Shown piece after piece: positions 31,129 to 41,016 of a DNA stretch of 64,000 bases. Numbering within the stretch: the stretch's first letter is position 1; every line of letters begins with the position of its first letter. The stretch comes from Symbiodinium natans. Lineage: Eukaryota; Sar; Dinophyceae; Suessiales; Symbiodiniaceae. Under the pieces are notes generated by a model that had not been told where the DNA came from, searched no databases, and was given only the letters and a program-made list of their open reading frames with translations. The stretch is taken from assembly GCA_905221605.1 (NCBI GenBank), contig CAJNDS010002335.1, forward strand, positions 532,887 through 596,886, written 5' to 3'. The position numbers and the translations under genes are program-made.

Positions 31129-32561
31129 ATACATATATACATATATACATATATACATATATACATATATACATATACATATACATATACATTTGCTTAG
31201 GGCTGCTTGGGAATAATTTGTAGTTTTTGGGTACTGCAATTCCTAAGAAACAGCTGTTATTTTAAGGTTCCAAGTTAACCCTAAACCCTAAGCCCTAAAC
31301 CCTAAACCCTAAACCCTAAGCCCTAAACCCTAAACCCCCTCCCAATATATACTTAACTCAAGCAACTGGGGGGCCGGCGAGGATGGCGATGGCAGCCTGA
31401 ACCTCCTTGAGTTCTACGAGTTGCTGCACCAGCTCCCCAGACGCTTTGGGCGTGTAGTAGGGTTTAGGGTTTAGGGTTTCGGGTTTCGGGTTTCGGGTTT
31501 AGGGCGTGTAGGGTTTCGGGTTTAGGGGGGTATGGGGCTCTTTAGGGCACGGAGAGTTTAGGGTTCCACTGGTCTTTGGGGAGTGCTCAGAGTCTAGGGT
31601 TTGAAGAGCTCAAGGTTTATGACTTTTTTCGTAAAAAAGAAAAGACAAAGGTGTGCAGAGTTGAATTAGGGAGGGCTGCTATTCCGCTTAGGGGACAGTG
31701 CGAGTGTTGGTTAAGAATGTAAGAGGGTTAGGCCAGGGGCTCAGGTCCTTAACTAGAGAGACCCTACCCCCCCCCCCCCCCCAACAAAAACAAACATATA
31801 CACGTATATACATATATATATATATATATACATATATACATATATATATATATATACACGTCCTGATTGCTGAAGAAGAGACCTCATTTCTGAGCTCCCA
31901 CATGATCAACCCGAAGACCGAAACCCTGGGCCCTAAAGGGTTTAGGGTTTAGGGTTTAGGGTTTAGGGTTTAGGGTTTAGGGAACCCTCAACCCTCAACC
32001 TTTGTTCTGAAGGCTACGGTTGGGGCTGGACGAGCGGAGCCTGGTCGACCTGTTCATGATGGCTGCTTGGAAGGGCACCCCAGAACTGCTTTTCAGTCGG
32101 GTTTAGGGTTTAGGGTTTAGGGTTTAGGGTTGTGACTTCCTAACCCTTAAACCCTAAACCCTAAACGCCCTAAACCCTCTTAAGCCCTCAAAGCCCTAAA
32201 AGCCCTATAACCCGAAACCCTACACCCTACACCCCAAACCCTACAACCAACCACCCTAAACCCGAAACCCGAAAACCCGAAACCCTAAACCCTAAACCCT
32301 CTTTTTGAGGTGGACCGGGATGGCAGCGGGAGTGTGGATGGGATGGAGCTCCTGGCCAAAATCTTCCCGGAGGACAGTTTAGGGTTTAGGGTTTAGGGTT
32401 TAGGGTTTAGGGTTTAGGGTTTAGGGTTTAGGGTTTAGGGTTTGGGGCTTAGGGTTTAGGGTTTAGGGTTTAGGGTTTAGGGTCCCTCGAAATCCCCCAA
32501 AACCTTCCCGGAGGAGGTCCACAAAGACTCCGACCAGTTTGACGACAGCATTGACGCTTAG
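17411..32561 (+). CDS. Voltage-gated potassium channel with two C-terminal EF-hands (multi-exon gene)
   Basis: Exons rebuild a Kv-type channel subunit, a membrane K+ pore opened by depolarisation. Placed exons: 17411-17476; 18283-18335 and 20165-about 20208 (S1, [15 protein letters not shown] then VSAAALET); 22853-about 22990 (S2-S3, [15 protein letters not shown]); about 23601-23668 (S4); 24583-24637 and 25800-25858 (S4-S5 linker, S5); 26145-26193 (pore helix); 27009-27071 (filter TVGYGD); 27547-about 27593 (S6). The cytosolic part continues at 30131-30177, 31382-about 31451, 32013-32100, 32310-32372 and 32517-32561 (stop TAG). Many junctions restore codon phase exactly with GC, GA or GT donors and AG acceptors. 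The tail holds two EF-hands, suggesting calcium control. Part of S3 and S6 and the N-terminus are not placed. That pore and EF-hand exons form one gene is inferred from strand, order and the absence of an intervening start or stop. Confidence 0.8.
18283..18335 (+). CDS. Channel exon: start of transmembrane segment S1
   Basis: [17 protein letters not shown] resembles Kv-family S1 entry sequences of the form 'ALFEDPKSSRxAR'. The donor is GA. Joined to 20165 it gives [11 protein letters not shown], matching the S1 end. Confidence 0.7.
20815..21500. repeat. Degenerate short interspersed units in the TIR element
   Basis: About 25 loosely spaced units of the type AATAGGAACCCTATTAAAAT recur every 25-40 bp with many substitutions. 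No coding sequence is seen. Confidence 0.6.
21747..22010. repeat. 118-bp tandem repeat within the TIR element
   Basis: Units start at CACGAAATTCATGG (21747, 21865, 21984). Each contains a small palindrome around ACATTGGT...ACCAATGT and ends AAACCATGTGGC. Confidence 0.8.
22315..22660. repeat. Long A-rich/T-rich hairpin with two nested palindromes
   Basis: A run of AAAAACC units (22315-22418) is complementary to GGTTTTTTT units (22478-22535). Between and after them lie two near-identical palindromic segments (22419-22477 and 22577-22634), each starting AATCCTGAGAGACTCT and ending with its near reverse complement. Open frames of Lys/Asn/Gln or Phe/Leu repeats here are artefacts. Confidence 0.85.
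22853..22990 (+). CDS. Channel exon: S2 and S3
   Basis: Reads [20 protein letters not shown] then [17 protein letters not shown]. The Glu/Arg pattern in S2 (FTLE...LR), the APSK loop and the N-x2-D in S3 are Kv-family hallmarks (NLIDLLAV in animal channels). The acceptor AG at 22851-22852 lies about 45 bp after the right end of the TIR element. The donor is uncertain. Confidence 0.75.
23040..23245. repeat. TTTTCTC microsatellite
   Basis: About 200 bp of TTTTCTC/TCTC units in the intron between the S2-S3 and S4 exons. Long frames here are artefacts. Confidence 0.95.
23601..23668 (+). CDS. Channel exon: S4 voltage sensor
   Basis: Encodes [20 protein letters not shown] followed by SFR. Positive residues are spaced every third position (R-x2-K-x2-R), the S4 signature. 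The exon ends at a GA donor. Joining to 24583 gives [20 protein letters not shown], the S4-S5 linker and start of S5. The exact 5' edge is uncertain (AG at 23599-23600 or a little upstream). Confidence 0.8.
24360..24560. mobile_element. Small inverted-repeat element, family A, copy 2, with an internal heptamer array
   Basis: Starts TACTTGGAGGTTCATGG and ends GAACCTCCAAG, as in the copy at 15356-15486. It is about 70 bp longer because a CCCTAAA array sits between two copies of its right end (TAATTGGTTAGTAAGTACCC and TAATTGGCTAATAAGTACCC). It ends 22 bp before a channel exon. Confidence 0.75.
25800..25858 (+). CDS. Channel exon: S5
   Basis: [19 protein letters not shown] is a hydrophobic helix that follows LPVLLY of the previous exon without a break. 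The GT donor at 25859 joins in phase 2 to 26145, giving [19 protein letters not shown]. Confidence 0.8.
26145..26193 (+). CDS. Channel exon: pore helix
   Basis: [16 protein letters not shown] followed by a GT donor. In Kv channels the equivalent is 'SIPDAFWWAVV', directly before the filter. Confidence 0.8.
26880..26991. repeat. CCCTAAA array in the intron before the filter exon
   Basis: Sixteen units, near perfect. With the TTTAGGG/TTTTGGG array at 26207-26345 it fills most of the intron 26194-27008. The two arrays face opposite ways. Confidence 0.9.
27009..27071 (+). CDS. Channel exon: selectivity filter
   Basis: Encodes [20 protein letters not shown] plus Val. TVGYGD is the canonical K+ selectivity filter and is intact. 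The donor is GC at 27072. Joined to 27547 it continues into S6 ([16 protein letters not shown]). Confidence 0.92.
28680..28815. repeat. GATGAT/GTGAT-rich simple sequence
   Basis: Imperfect GAT and GTGAT units. The frames across it (His/Ile/Met-rich) are not credible proteins. It lies between S6 and the EF-hand exons, in probable intron. Confidence 0.75.
30131..31451 (+). CDS. Channel exons: first EF-hand, split by an intron
   Basis: Exon 30131-30177 ends [10 protein letters not shown] at a GA donor. Exon 31382-about 31451 starts [18 protein letters not shown]. Together they give the EF loop [12 protein letters not shown] with all standard calcium ligands. The intron between them (about 1.2 kb) holds heptamer arrays, a small inverted-repeat element and the ATAC microsatellite. 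Confidence 0.85.
30730..30828. mobile_element. Small inverted-repeat element, family C, copy 1
   Basis: A 99-bp segment with ends CATGGGGGTTTTCGA and TCGTAAACCCCCAT, and an interior with GGACCCCAATAAGG. A related copy lies at 45919-46027. A more distant relative is at about 17738-17836 (shared motif GGACC-CAAAAA-GTACCC). Confidence 0.65.
30831..31195. repeat. ATAC tetranucleotide and ACATAT/ACATGT microsatellites
   Basis: (ATAC)n to about 30955, then AT dinucleotides, then ACATAT, ACATGT and ATACATAT units to 31192. It follows family C copy 1 directly. Confidence 0.97.
32013..32100 (+). CDS. Channel exon: helix between the two EF-hands
   Basis: Reads [20 protein letters not shown] then GTPELLFSR. 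The GT donor at 32101 joins in phase 0 to [15 protein letters not shown], placing LLFSR as the entering helix of the second EF-hand. Confidence 0.75.
32310..32372 (+). CDS. Channel exon: second EF-hand
   Basis: [20 protein letters not shown] plus Glu. The loop [12 protein letters not shown] carries all ligand positions. The exon ends GGAG at a GA donor. The last 12 bases around the junction (CTTCCCGGAGGA) recur at the 3' end of the following intron. Confidence 0.85.
32373..32516 (+). repeat. 144-bp intron made mostly of TTTAGGG repeats
   Basis: After GACAG the intron is a nearly perfect TTTAGGG array (32377-32483). It ends with about 33 bp including CTTCCCGGAGGAG. The 12-mer CTTCCCGGAGGA occurs at 32363-32374 and 32504-32515, so the array lies between two copies of exon sequence. 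Confidence 0.85.
32517..32561 (+). CDS. Channel terminal exon
   Basis: [14 protein letters not shown] then TAG at 32559-32561. An acidic tail, read in phase 0 with the previous exon. Confidence 0.7.
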   Translation, partial: VHKDSDQFDDSIDA

Positions 32562-33069
32562 TGTGTGGATCTTGGGGCTTAAGAGTCTTAAAGGGTTTAG
32601 GGTTTAGGGAGTTTAGGGTTTAGGGTTTAGGGTTTAGGGTTTAGGGTCTAGGCAACTTCGGGTCGTAATTCGCGACCGTCGCCGTCGGTCTGCGCATCGG
32701 TGGACCCTGGGCTTTGCGAAGCACTGCCAGTGGAATTGTGCATACAGATGGAAGTCAGCCCTTACAGGGTTTAGGGTTTAGGGTTTAGGGTTTAGGGTTT
32801 GGGGTTTGGAGTTTGGGGTTCAACCCTATCTCCCAAACACCACATCTTACCCACCTCACAATCCCAAGCAACCAGTCGCAAGTCATCAAGCCCCAGATCA
32901 AGAGAACCTCTGGGGCATCTCCCCAACGTCCCCCAAAAGACCATGCCCTCAGCCTTAAACAGTAGCCCCTAAATCCGAACCCCGAACCCCAGAATCCTAG
33001 TCAGAGCGAGGTACCCCCGAATCTTCGGGAAGCCCGAAATACAGGGGCCCTTATGTTCGACTCTCTGGT

Positions 33070-33182
33070 GCTTTGCTGTAACTTCAGATCCTTAGCCTTT
33101 TTTTGGGTTTATAGGGTTTCTTAGTAAGGCAGCCGAAAATTCAGTTTTATAGTTTTATAGCTACCCTGCTAAGTGCAGCCAA
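33070..33182 (+). repeat. Dispersed repeat, family D, copy 1
   Basis: About 110 bp (GGTGCTTTGCTGTAACTTCA... to AAGTGCAGCCAAG), matching 42727-42838 in the same orientation with indels. Shared blocks are GATCCTTAGCC, GGGTTTCTTAGTAAGGCAGC and AAGTGCAGCCAAG. No coding potential. Unknown repeat family. Confidence 0.7.
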
Positions 33183-33305
33183 GATCAAGATAAGGTGGAT
33201 TTTCGCCTCTGAAAAGGTGAAGGAGCTCCCCATTTGATGCACAGCTCAGGAGCCCAGATCTTCCCACATAGCTTGTCAGGAATATACCACAAAACTATCA
33301 TAAGG

Positions 33306-33342
<37 letters not shown>

Positions 33343-35355
33343 TCCCCCATGCGATTTAGGGAGCACTTTTGCAGCCACCCGAAGTTCGGCATTTCGGCAC
33401 CTTCTATATATCCCCGAAGTTGTAACCCACTCAGGGGAAACCCTGAACCCTGAGCCCGAAGCTCTAAGCCCTCGACGAGACGAAGCTCTGTTCGAAGACC
33501 TGGGCATGGTGCACAGAGAGTTTCTTAAGCCACCCTCGTTTCTTAGGCCGCCTCGTGGTGAACACCGGGTTTATGCGACGAACCTGCAGCGGACCCATCC
33601 CCAAGAACCAAACCAGGATCCTGAATAAAGCAGTCCAGGGTTTAGGGTTTAGGGTTTAGGGCTTAGGGTTTAGGGCTTAGGGCTTAGGGTTTAGGGTTTA
33701 GGGTCGAAGTTGGGGTCGTGTGTGCAGGGTTTCGCTCGGGTTTGGAGTTTTGGGGGTTTGCGGGTCACTTCTAGGGCCTACAGAGTATAGAAGCCCTAAA
33801 CCCTAAAGTTCAGGGTGTAAAAATCGGGTGCTTGGAGTCTACGCCTTAGCCTTGGTGAACTCAACATGCCCACAGCTCCGCTTGTTATAAGAGCGGTAGA
33901 ACAGAAGCTCAGCACGCAGTCCGTATGCGTGAAGCATGTACATCTGTCTGGTGCTTTTCATTTACTTTACCTTCCCTTGCCCTTACCTTACCTTGCATTG
34001 CGTATGCAGCAGGGCGCGCCTCTTCTTGTGGGAGCAGCCTTCAAAGTGACTCGGGAATCAACGTTCCCGCGAGCAGCCAAGTACAACAGCGCCCACCCCC
34101 CGCTGCCGAAGGCAGCGGGGCCCTCGGCGCGAAGAGCGATGCAGTTGGCACGCCACGGTGCAAAAAGTAGCCTCGCGCCGTCATGAATTTGGGGCTCAGA
34201 GTTTAGGGGCTTTAGGGTGAGAATCCTAAACCCTAAACCCTAGAACCACGCCTTGGCCCCGAAAGAAAGTATGGGGTTTACAGACGTGTAGTAGGGTTTT
34301 GCAGGGCTTTATAGCGTTTAGGTTTTAGGGTTTAATTGTAGGGTTTCATAGGGTCTTGGGGTCTGGGTCGTGGCTTCGGGTTTTTGGCACTAAGCCACGC
34401 GAGCCGAATAACCCGTAGCTTACCGTAGCTTAGTTTAGTCGGGTTGTTCAGGCAAATGCGGGGTCTTATAAGGGCAATATAAGAACTATCAAGAACCTTA
34501 CTCATAGTTTAAGGGAGATGCCGCAGTTAGGTTGTTTTGTGTTTAAGGGGTTTATACCGTTCATTGAGTTGACATAGGGTGAACCGAGTTTCTACGCGTT
34601 GCAAGGCTTTTTAGCGTTCATAGGGCTTAGCGATCTAGTGCCGCCAGCCCCTTGCGCGCCACAATGAAACAATGAAACCCTGCCTGAAGAACCCAAAGCC
34701 TGCTTCCTCGCACGTTCTTCTCATAAAGCGCCTGGTAGGATTCTGCGTTAACCTGCAATAGAGTGCTCGCTTTGGGTTCCACAAGTAAAGCCCCTAGACT
34801 AGACCCTAAACCCTAAACCCTAAACCCTAAACCCTAAACCCTAAACCCTAAAACCCTAAACCCAAAACCCTAAACCTTTCAGAGCCTCAACCGAAACCCG
34901 CAGGCCCCAGCTGGCGACTCCTCCACCATGGCCGACGTGGCGCAGCTGCGGGGCGTGAGGGGCCGGGAGCCCGAATCAGGGCCACCCCAAACCCCAAACC
35001 CCAAACCCCAAACCCCAAACCCCAAACCCCAAACCCTAAACCCTAAACCCTAAACCCCAAACCCCAAACCCTAAACCCTAAACCCTAAACCCTACACTTC
35101 CTATCGCTTTGGGAGTTCAAGAGGTCTCACGATTCTCTGGGTCAACACTTTGCCTTACTACTGTTTTGTTGGGGAGGGGGTTTAACCCCTAAAACCTCTT
35201 CTTGCAGAGCCTTAACACCTGAGACCCTAAACCCCAAAAAACCCTAAACCCTACTTAAGCCCTAAACCTTAAAGCCCCCGAAACCTCACAACCCGTTTAA
35301 CACCTAACTCCCTAACCCCCCCCCCCCCCTAACCCCCTCAACCCTAATCCCAAAC

Positions 35356-35386
<31 letters not shown>

Positions 35387-36648
35387 AAGCACGCCGCTAA
35401 GGTGCTGCGGAGGCCGACGCGGCCTCGGGGGCCCTGGGTGGTGCTTCAGTCCATGTGGGGCCGCCTGTGCCGCAGATAGGGGTTTGGGGCTTTAAGGTTC
35501 AGGGTTTACGGTTCAGGTTTAGGGGTTTGGCTTTGGGGTTTGTGGTTTGGGGTTTAGGGTTTGGGGTCTTTTGGGCTATGCAGTGCCTAGGTTGTTTAGG
35601 GGCGGAATTGGGTGGTTTTCGCCGTTTGGGTGGTTTGCACCGTTACGGGGAGCTTCAGGGTGTGGGGTCAAACACGCATACGCTTCGGCTGGATCTGGAG
35701 GGTTTATGTAGGTGTTTTGTCTCCGAAAGGTCGCCACATCAAGCCCAAACCCTTTCAGTGTTTTTTTTGAGGAGGGGGGGGGGGGGTCCTGTGCTGCGGA
35801 TGTTTTTTTTTGCTTCTCCCATTTTGGCGTGCTTTGGGGGTGGGACCCTCGTTGAACCGGTCGTTGGTGCGGGGGGGGGGGGGGGGGATTTCAAGCTTTT
35901 GCTGTTGGGGTTGAATATACGACCACGAAAACAAACCTCCTAAGCCGAAACGCTCCAAAGGCGCTTGCTCTAGTTCCGGCCGCTACTGAAATCAGCTTAG
36001 TCTACACACCCGTGCAGCACCACGACTCCCCTTCGGTTGCAGGGCCCCGAACCCTGAGGCCCTAAACCCTGAAACCTTCAAACCCAGCCCTAAACCCCAC
36101 CTAAACCCGGACCTCAGACCAAAACCCGCTGAGGAGCAGCATGGAAGATGAGACGCCCACACAGGACCGGCAATTCGAAGGGCGATAGGTACGTAGTCGT
36201 AGTTAGGGTTCTGGGTTTAGGGTCAACGGGGCTGTTCTCTGTGAGTTCAGGCTAGAGTACAAGTGGCCTTACTGCATCACTTCACGTCCGGCTACCCTTG
36301 AACCACATTGAACCCTTATAAGTCCTAAACCCTACACCCTAAACCCGAAACCCTAAACCCGGAACCTCAAACCTAAAGAAGCCGTTAGGCTCCCCAATCT
36401 CGCCCTTCCCAAGACCCGAAACCCTGGACCCCAAACCCGAAACCCTAAACCCTAAAACCTAAACCCTAAAACCCTAAACCCTGAACCCTGAACCTTGAAA
36501 CCCTGAACCCCTCCGCCTCCTGGCAACCCCTTCCGCTCGGCTCTCGAGGATGCGGATGCTGCTGCCGGTGCGGTTGGGCTCCACAGAAGGGCCTGGCGAG
36601 TGCCGGGTTTCTGGGGGAGGGGTTTGGGGGGTTTAGGGTTTGGGTGGG

Positions 36649-36851
36649 TTTAGGGTTTAGGGTTTAGGGTTTAGGGTTTAGGGTTTAGGGTTTAGGGTTT
36701 AGGGTTTAGGGTTTAGGGTCTAGGGTTTAGGGTTTAGGGTTTAGGGTTTAGGGTTTAGGGTTTAGGGTTTAGGGTTTAGGGTTTAGGGTTTAGGGTTTAG
36801 GGTTTAGGGTTTAGGGTTTAGGGTTTAGGGTTTAGGGTTTAGGGTTTAGGG
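36649..36851. repeat. Longest TTTAGGG array in the window
   Basis: About 29 near-perfect units. Directly downstream (about 36887-37000) is a degenerate family B inverted-repeat element, then a CCCTAAA array in the opposite orientation (37006-37112). Confidence 0.95.
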
Positions 36852-39800
36852 GTAAGGTAAGGCAGATTCGGACTTAGGGTGCGGGATAGGGGCCCTTTAA
36901 CATGGTCCCTTACCTTTCAATTTCTAAAAGGGACACTGACGTGTGGGCCCTTGGGTTGTATGGGGTATATAAGCCCATGCTAGGGGATCATGCAACTCCC
37001 CTGCCCTAAACCCTAAACCCTAAACCCTAAACCCTAAACCCTTAACCCTTAACCCTTAACCCTAAACCCTAAACCCGAAACCCTAAACCCTAAACCCTAA
37101 ACCCTTAGAGATAAACCCTCAACTTGCACCTTCCACGGCGGAACTGCCAAACGGACCATGATCTCCTACACCCTGCGCCCGAAGCCCTAAACCCCTAACA
37201 CTCCCTACCCCAAGCGCTAAGCCCTACGCCCTAAGCCCTAAGCCCTAAACCCTAAACCCTAAACCCTAAACCCTAAACCCTGGCTAAAAGCCTAAGTTAA
37301 ACCTAAGCTCTACACCCGGAAGCCTCGGCAAGCACCAAAGCAGCGCGAAGCCGTCATGGCTTGGGGCTTAGGGGCTTAGGGGTTTAGGGTTTAGGGTTTA
37401 GGGTTTAGGGTTTAGGGTTTAGGGTTTAGGGTTTAGGGTTTAGGGTTTGGGGTTTGGGGTTTTAGGGTTTTGGGGTTTAGGGTGTAGCCTTTACAAGCCA
37501 AAGGGTTTTGGAGTTCGGATTTGGGGCAGCATCTTTCAGGACCCCGAGCTTCGAGTTGCTTTGCCAAAAATGTGGATCAGGGTGTGTTGCTTTGGGATTA
37601 GGGCTTAGGGCCTAGGGTTTAGGGTTTAGGGCTTAGGGCTTAGGGTTTAGGGTTCGGGGTTTAGGGTTTAGGGTTTAGGGTTCACGGGCCCATGCAACTG
37701 TGCTGTATTGTAGAGTCCATTGAGTAGGCTGAGGGTTAGCAGCAGGTGTCTTGGACCTAAACATCAATTGGAACCCCAAACCCCAAACCCTAAACCCCAA
37801 ACCCTAAACCCCAAACCCCAAACCCTAAACCCTAAACCCTAAACCCCCGAAGGCCTCCCTGCAGCATCCCCTGTCCCATAGACAAGCTGCCAAACACAAG
37901 GCATCCGGTCTCGCAAGATCGCAAGGCCGCCTCTTCCGGAAGCTTCGAGTTTCGTTTAGGGTTTAGGGTTGAGGGTTGAGGGTTGAGGGTTTAGGGTTTA
38001 GGCTTTAGGTTTAAACAACCCTAAACCCGAGACCCTAAACCCCAAAATTTCGAGGGCTACTACTTCAAGGCTCAGAAGGTTCAGCTCAGGTGCCTTAGAG
38101 GGTCCGCGGTTTCGAAAAGTTGTTTCGGATCCATACAGGGTTCGTTTTTTTTTTATGAATCTGTTTGGGGGCGGGGGTAGAGAAGCTAGCCCTTCCTTAC
38201 ACCCTAAACCCCAGACCCTAAACCCTAAACCCTTATTATAACATTATAACAAAAACCCCCCAAGCCTCAACAGGTTTGTGTGGCGCGTAGCGAAGGAAGC
38301 CCTCCGCGCCGCTGCAAGGGCCCCCCTAAGGCCCACGAAAACCTTTCATGGGTGCCTCGGATCTTAAACCCTAGACTCGAAACCCTAAACCCTAAACCCT
38401 AAACCCTAAACCCTAAACCCTAAACCCTGTCACCCCAAGTATAAGTCTACTACTACTTCGAACCTACTTAGGGGACTCAGGCGCCTTGGAAGTACAGTTA
38501 CAGCTGGAGTCACGAGGGGTAAGGGTTTAGGGTTTAGGGTTTAGGCTTCAGGCTCTAGGCTTTGTACCCGAACCTAAACCCTAAACCCTAAACCCTACCC
38601 CTAAACCCTAAACCCTAAACCCTAAACTCTGAAGCCCCAACAGCACAAACATCGATGCCCAGAGCACCTGGCGCTGACAACCTGGAGGGGCCCTGAAGGC
38701 ATGGAGAGCCCCCAAACCGCTCAGCTCCTCTGGGTGTTGGGCCTTAGGGTTTAGGGTTTAGGGTTTAGGGTTTAGGGTTAGGTTTTCGGGTTGAGGGTTT
38801 TGGGCCTAGGGCCTGTGGGCTGCTGCGTTCGAATCAAGGTGTCAGCGCCACCGACTTCAACTCACCTACGTACTGTATTTTGGGGCAGGGCGTGGGGTTA
38901 TGTAAAGCCCTACTGTGCTCAATGTACATGCGGCCCTACGCTTTCGCCCTGCAGCCTAAGCCCTAAGAGTGAAAGCTCTGGCCTTAAACCGGGTTTAGCG
39001 TTTAGGCTTTGGGGTTTAGGGTTTAGGGTTTGGGGTTTGGGGTTTGGGGTTTGAACCGCTGGCAGGTAGCCAGCCAGAGGCCAAACGGCCTAGACACTGA
39101 CCTGGACTTTTCGCCGCCCTTGGCTCAGGGTTTTAGCAGGGTTTGGGGCTTCTGGGGTTTAAGGTTTAGTAGTTTGTGGTTTAGGGCTTTTCGGGTTTAC
39201 ATTTAAGAGCCTCCGGCTCGAGCTGCCGACCCCGCAGGAGAACAGGGTGTAGGGTTTAGGGCTTAGCGTCCAACCTAGACCCTAAGGCACTAGGTGTCTG
39301 ATTTAGGGTTTAGGGATTAGGGGTTAGGCGTAAGCCTCCCCTCCCCTTCAGCGTCCGGGAGGACTGGGGTCCCACAAAGTTGGAGGTCGCGAAGTTTAGT
39401 TGAAAGGGTAGAGGAATAAAGGAGGAGAAGAAGCGTGTCAAGTCCCAGGGAGGTTCCAGGGGGTTCCAGGGGAGGTTCCACAAAAAGCAGGGCTCTGCGA
39501 GGGGTTAGGAGGGCCTTGCGTTCTGTCGGGGAAAAGAGGAGGTGCAAGTCCGAACCCATCCAGCACGCTGCCAGCTCGACCTCGATGGTGCAAGCCGACC
39601 CAGGTCGTTCGCCCGCCAGCTCGGAGGTCGGTGGCATTCACGATGGGCCGGTACCGGAGCACTTTCTCCTCGAGACCAGTACTGCTCCCATTAGAGTCAT
39701 CATCCTAAACCCCAACATCCAGGCTCCGTGCCCCAAGGGCCCCAGCCCAGGGGCCCCGGACCCCTAGGGATGTCCCTGGACTCGCCTCTGCCTTCCCATG

Positions 39801-41016
39801 CTGGATGAAACCCTTACAGAGGCCCCCGCTACCTGTCTGGCCCCCCTGAAACCCCCTGACACGAGACGCCCGAGACGCCTGCGACAGAAGAAGGGCGGTT
39901 GGCTTGAGTTTAGGCCTAAACCCTGGAAGGAATAGGTTTGGGTCGTTTTGCCGCCTGCGGCGGCGTGGGGTTGGAGAAAGGTGTTAGGGTGGCCCTCCAC
40001 GATCGGTCCTGGTTTGCCCCTGGAGCTTGGGGATTTCAGCTTAGAGGTTTAAGACTTGAGGGTGCATGGGTCTAAGGTGTTTAGGCCCTAAACCCCAAGC
40101 CCGACGAAGCATCCTCCACTAGGATTTGAAATAGGGTTTCGGATTTGGGGATTAGGGTTTAGGGTTTAGGGGTTTAGGGTTCCGGGCTTGCGAAACCCTA
40201 GGCGCTCAGCCATGCATGAGTGATCTAAGGTCTTGCCGGCCGTGCGCCAGAGACAGCGCATCCGCAGCCAGAAAACCTTCTGGCGCGAGTGATTTGGGGT
40301 TTGGCGGTTTAGGGTTTAGGGTTTAGGGTTTGAAGTGTTAAGGCCTCATGGTTGTGTAGAGGGCTCACGAAGCCTTCACCCTTAAGTCAACTTTTTTGTC
40401 CTTTTCAACCTTAATCCCTAAACTCTACACCCTAAACCCTGAACCCTAAGCCCTGAACCCTAAACCCTGAACACTCCTTCGGGTTGAGGTTTTGGGGAAG
40501 GCAGCGGGTAGGGTTCAGGGTTTAGGGTTTAGAGTTTAGGGTTTAGGGTTTAGGGTTTAGGGTTCAGGGTTTAGGGTTCAGGGTTTAGAGTTTCGGGTTT
40601 AGGGCTTAGGCTTCGGGCTTAGGGTTTACAAGTTAGGGGTAAGGTTTCAGGGTTGAGGGTACAGGGCTCAGGGGCAAAACTTAACATCGCTCGTGTTTTA
40701 TGTGGGGGAGGGGCCTCTTCTGCCCACTACACCCTATACCCTATACCCTAAACCCTAAACCCTAAACCCTAAGCCCTAAGCCCTAAACCCTAAACCCTAC
40801 ACCCTACACCGCAGTTTTGGCTGAAGCTCCCCAGCCACCCTTTCTCCGTATCAACAGTGAAACTGGTCAGGCACCTGGTACTCTGGTCAGTTTCCCTTTG
40901 TTGGGTTTAAGTGGAGAACATGTTCAACCCTAAGCCTTAAGTCCGAAACCCTAAATCCTAAACCCTAAACCCTAAACCTTAAACCCTAAACCCAAAGAGG
41001 GGTCATCCGAGGAATC

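Larger units (their letters stand above)
32562..41016. other. Repeat-dominated region with unidentified exon-like islands
   Basis: Mostly TTTAGGG/CCCTAAA arrays. Poly-C/G tracts lie at 33308-33341, 35321-35376, 35772-35786 and 35871-35887. Islands that look coding on plus include 34055-34170 (SSLQSDSGINVPASSQVQQR, stop at 34170), 34940-34980 (MADVAQLRGVRGREPES), 36134-36178 (SMEDETPTQDRQFEG), 37845-37955 (HRQAAKHKASGLARSQGRLF), 38277-38320 (VWRVAKEALRAAAR), 38483-38520 (DSGALEVQLQLESRG) and 39585-39700 (EVGGIHDGPVPEHFLLETS). They suggest at least one more multi-exon gene on the plus strand. I cannot order them or name it. Confidence 0.35.

Noticed and set aside
30714-31239. Open frames of Met-Tyr or Cys-Ile repeats
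   Set aside because: Microsatellite artefacts over ATAC and ACATAT repeats.
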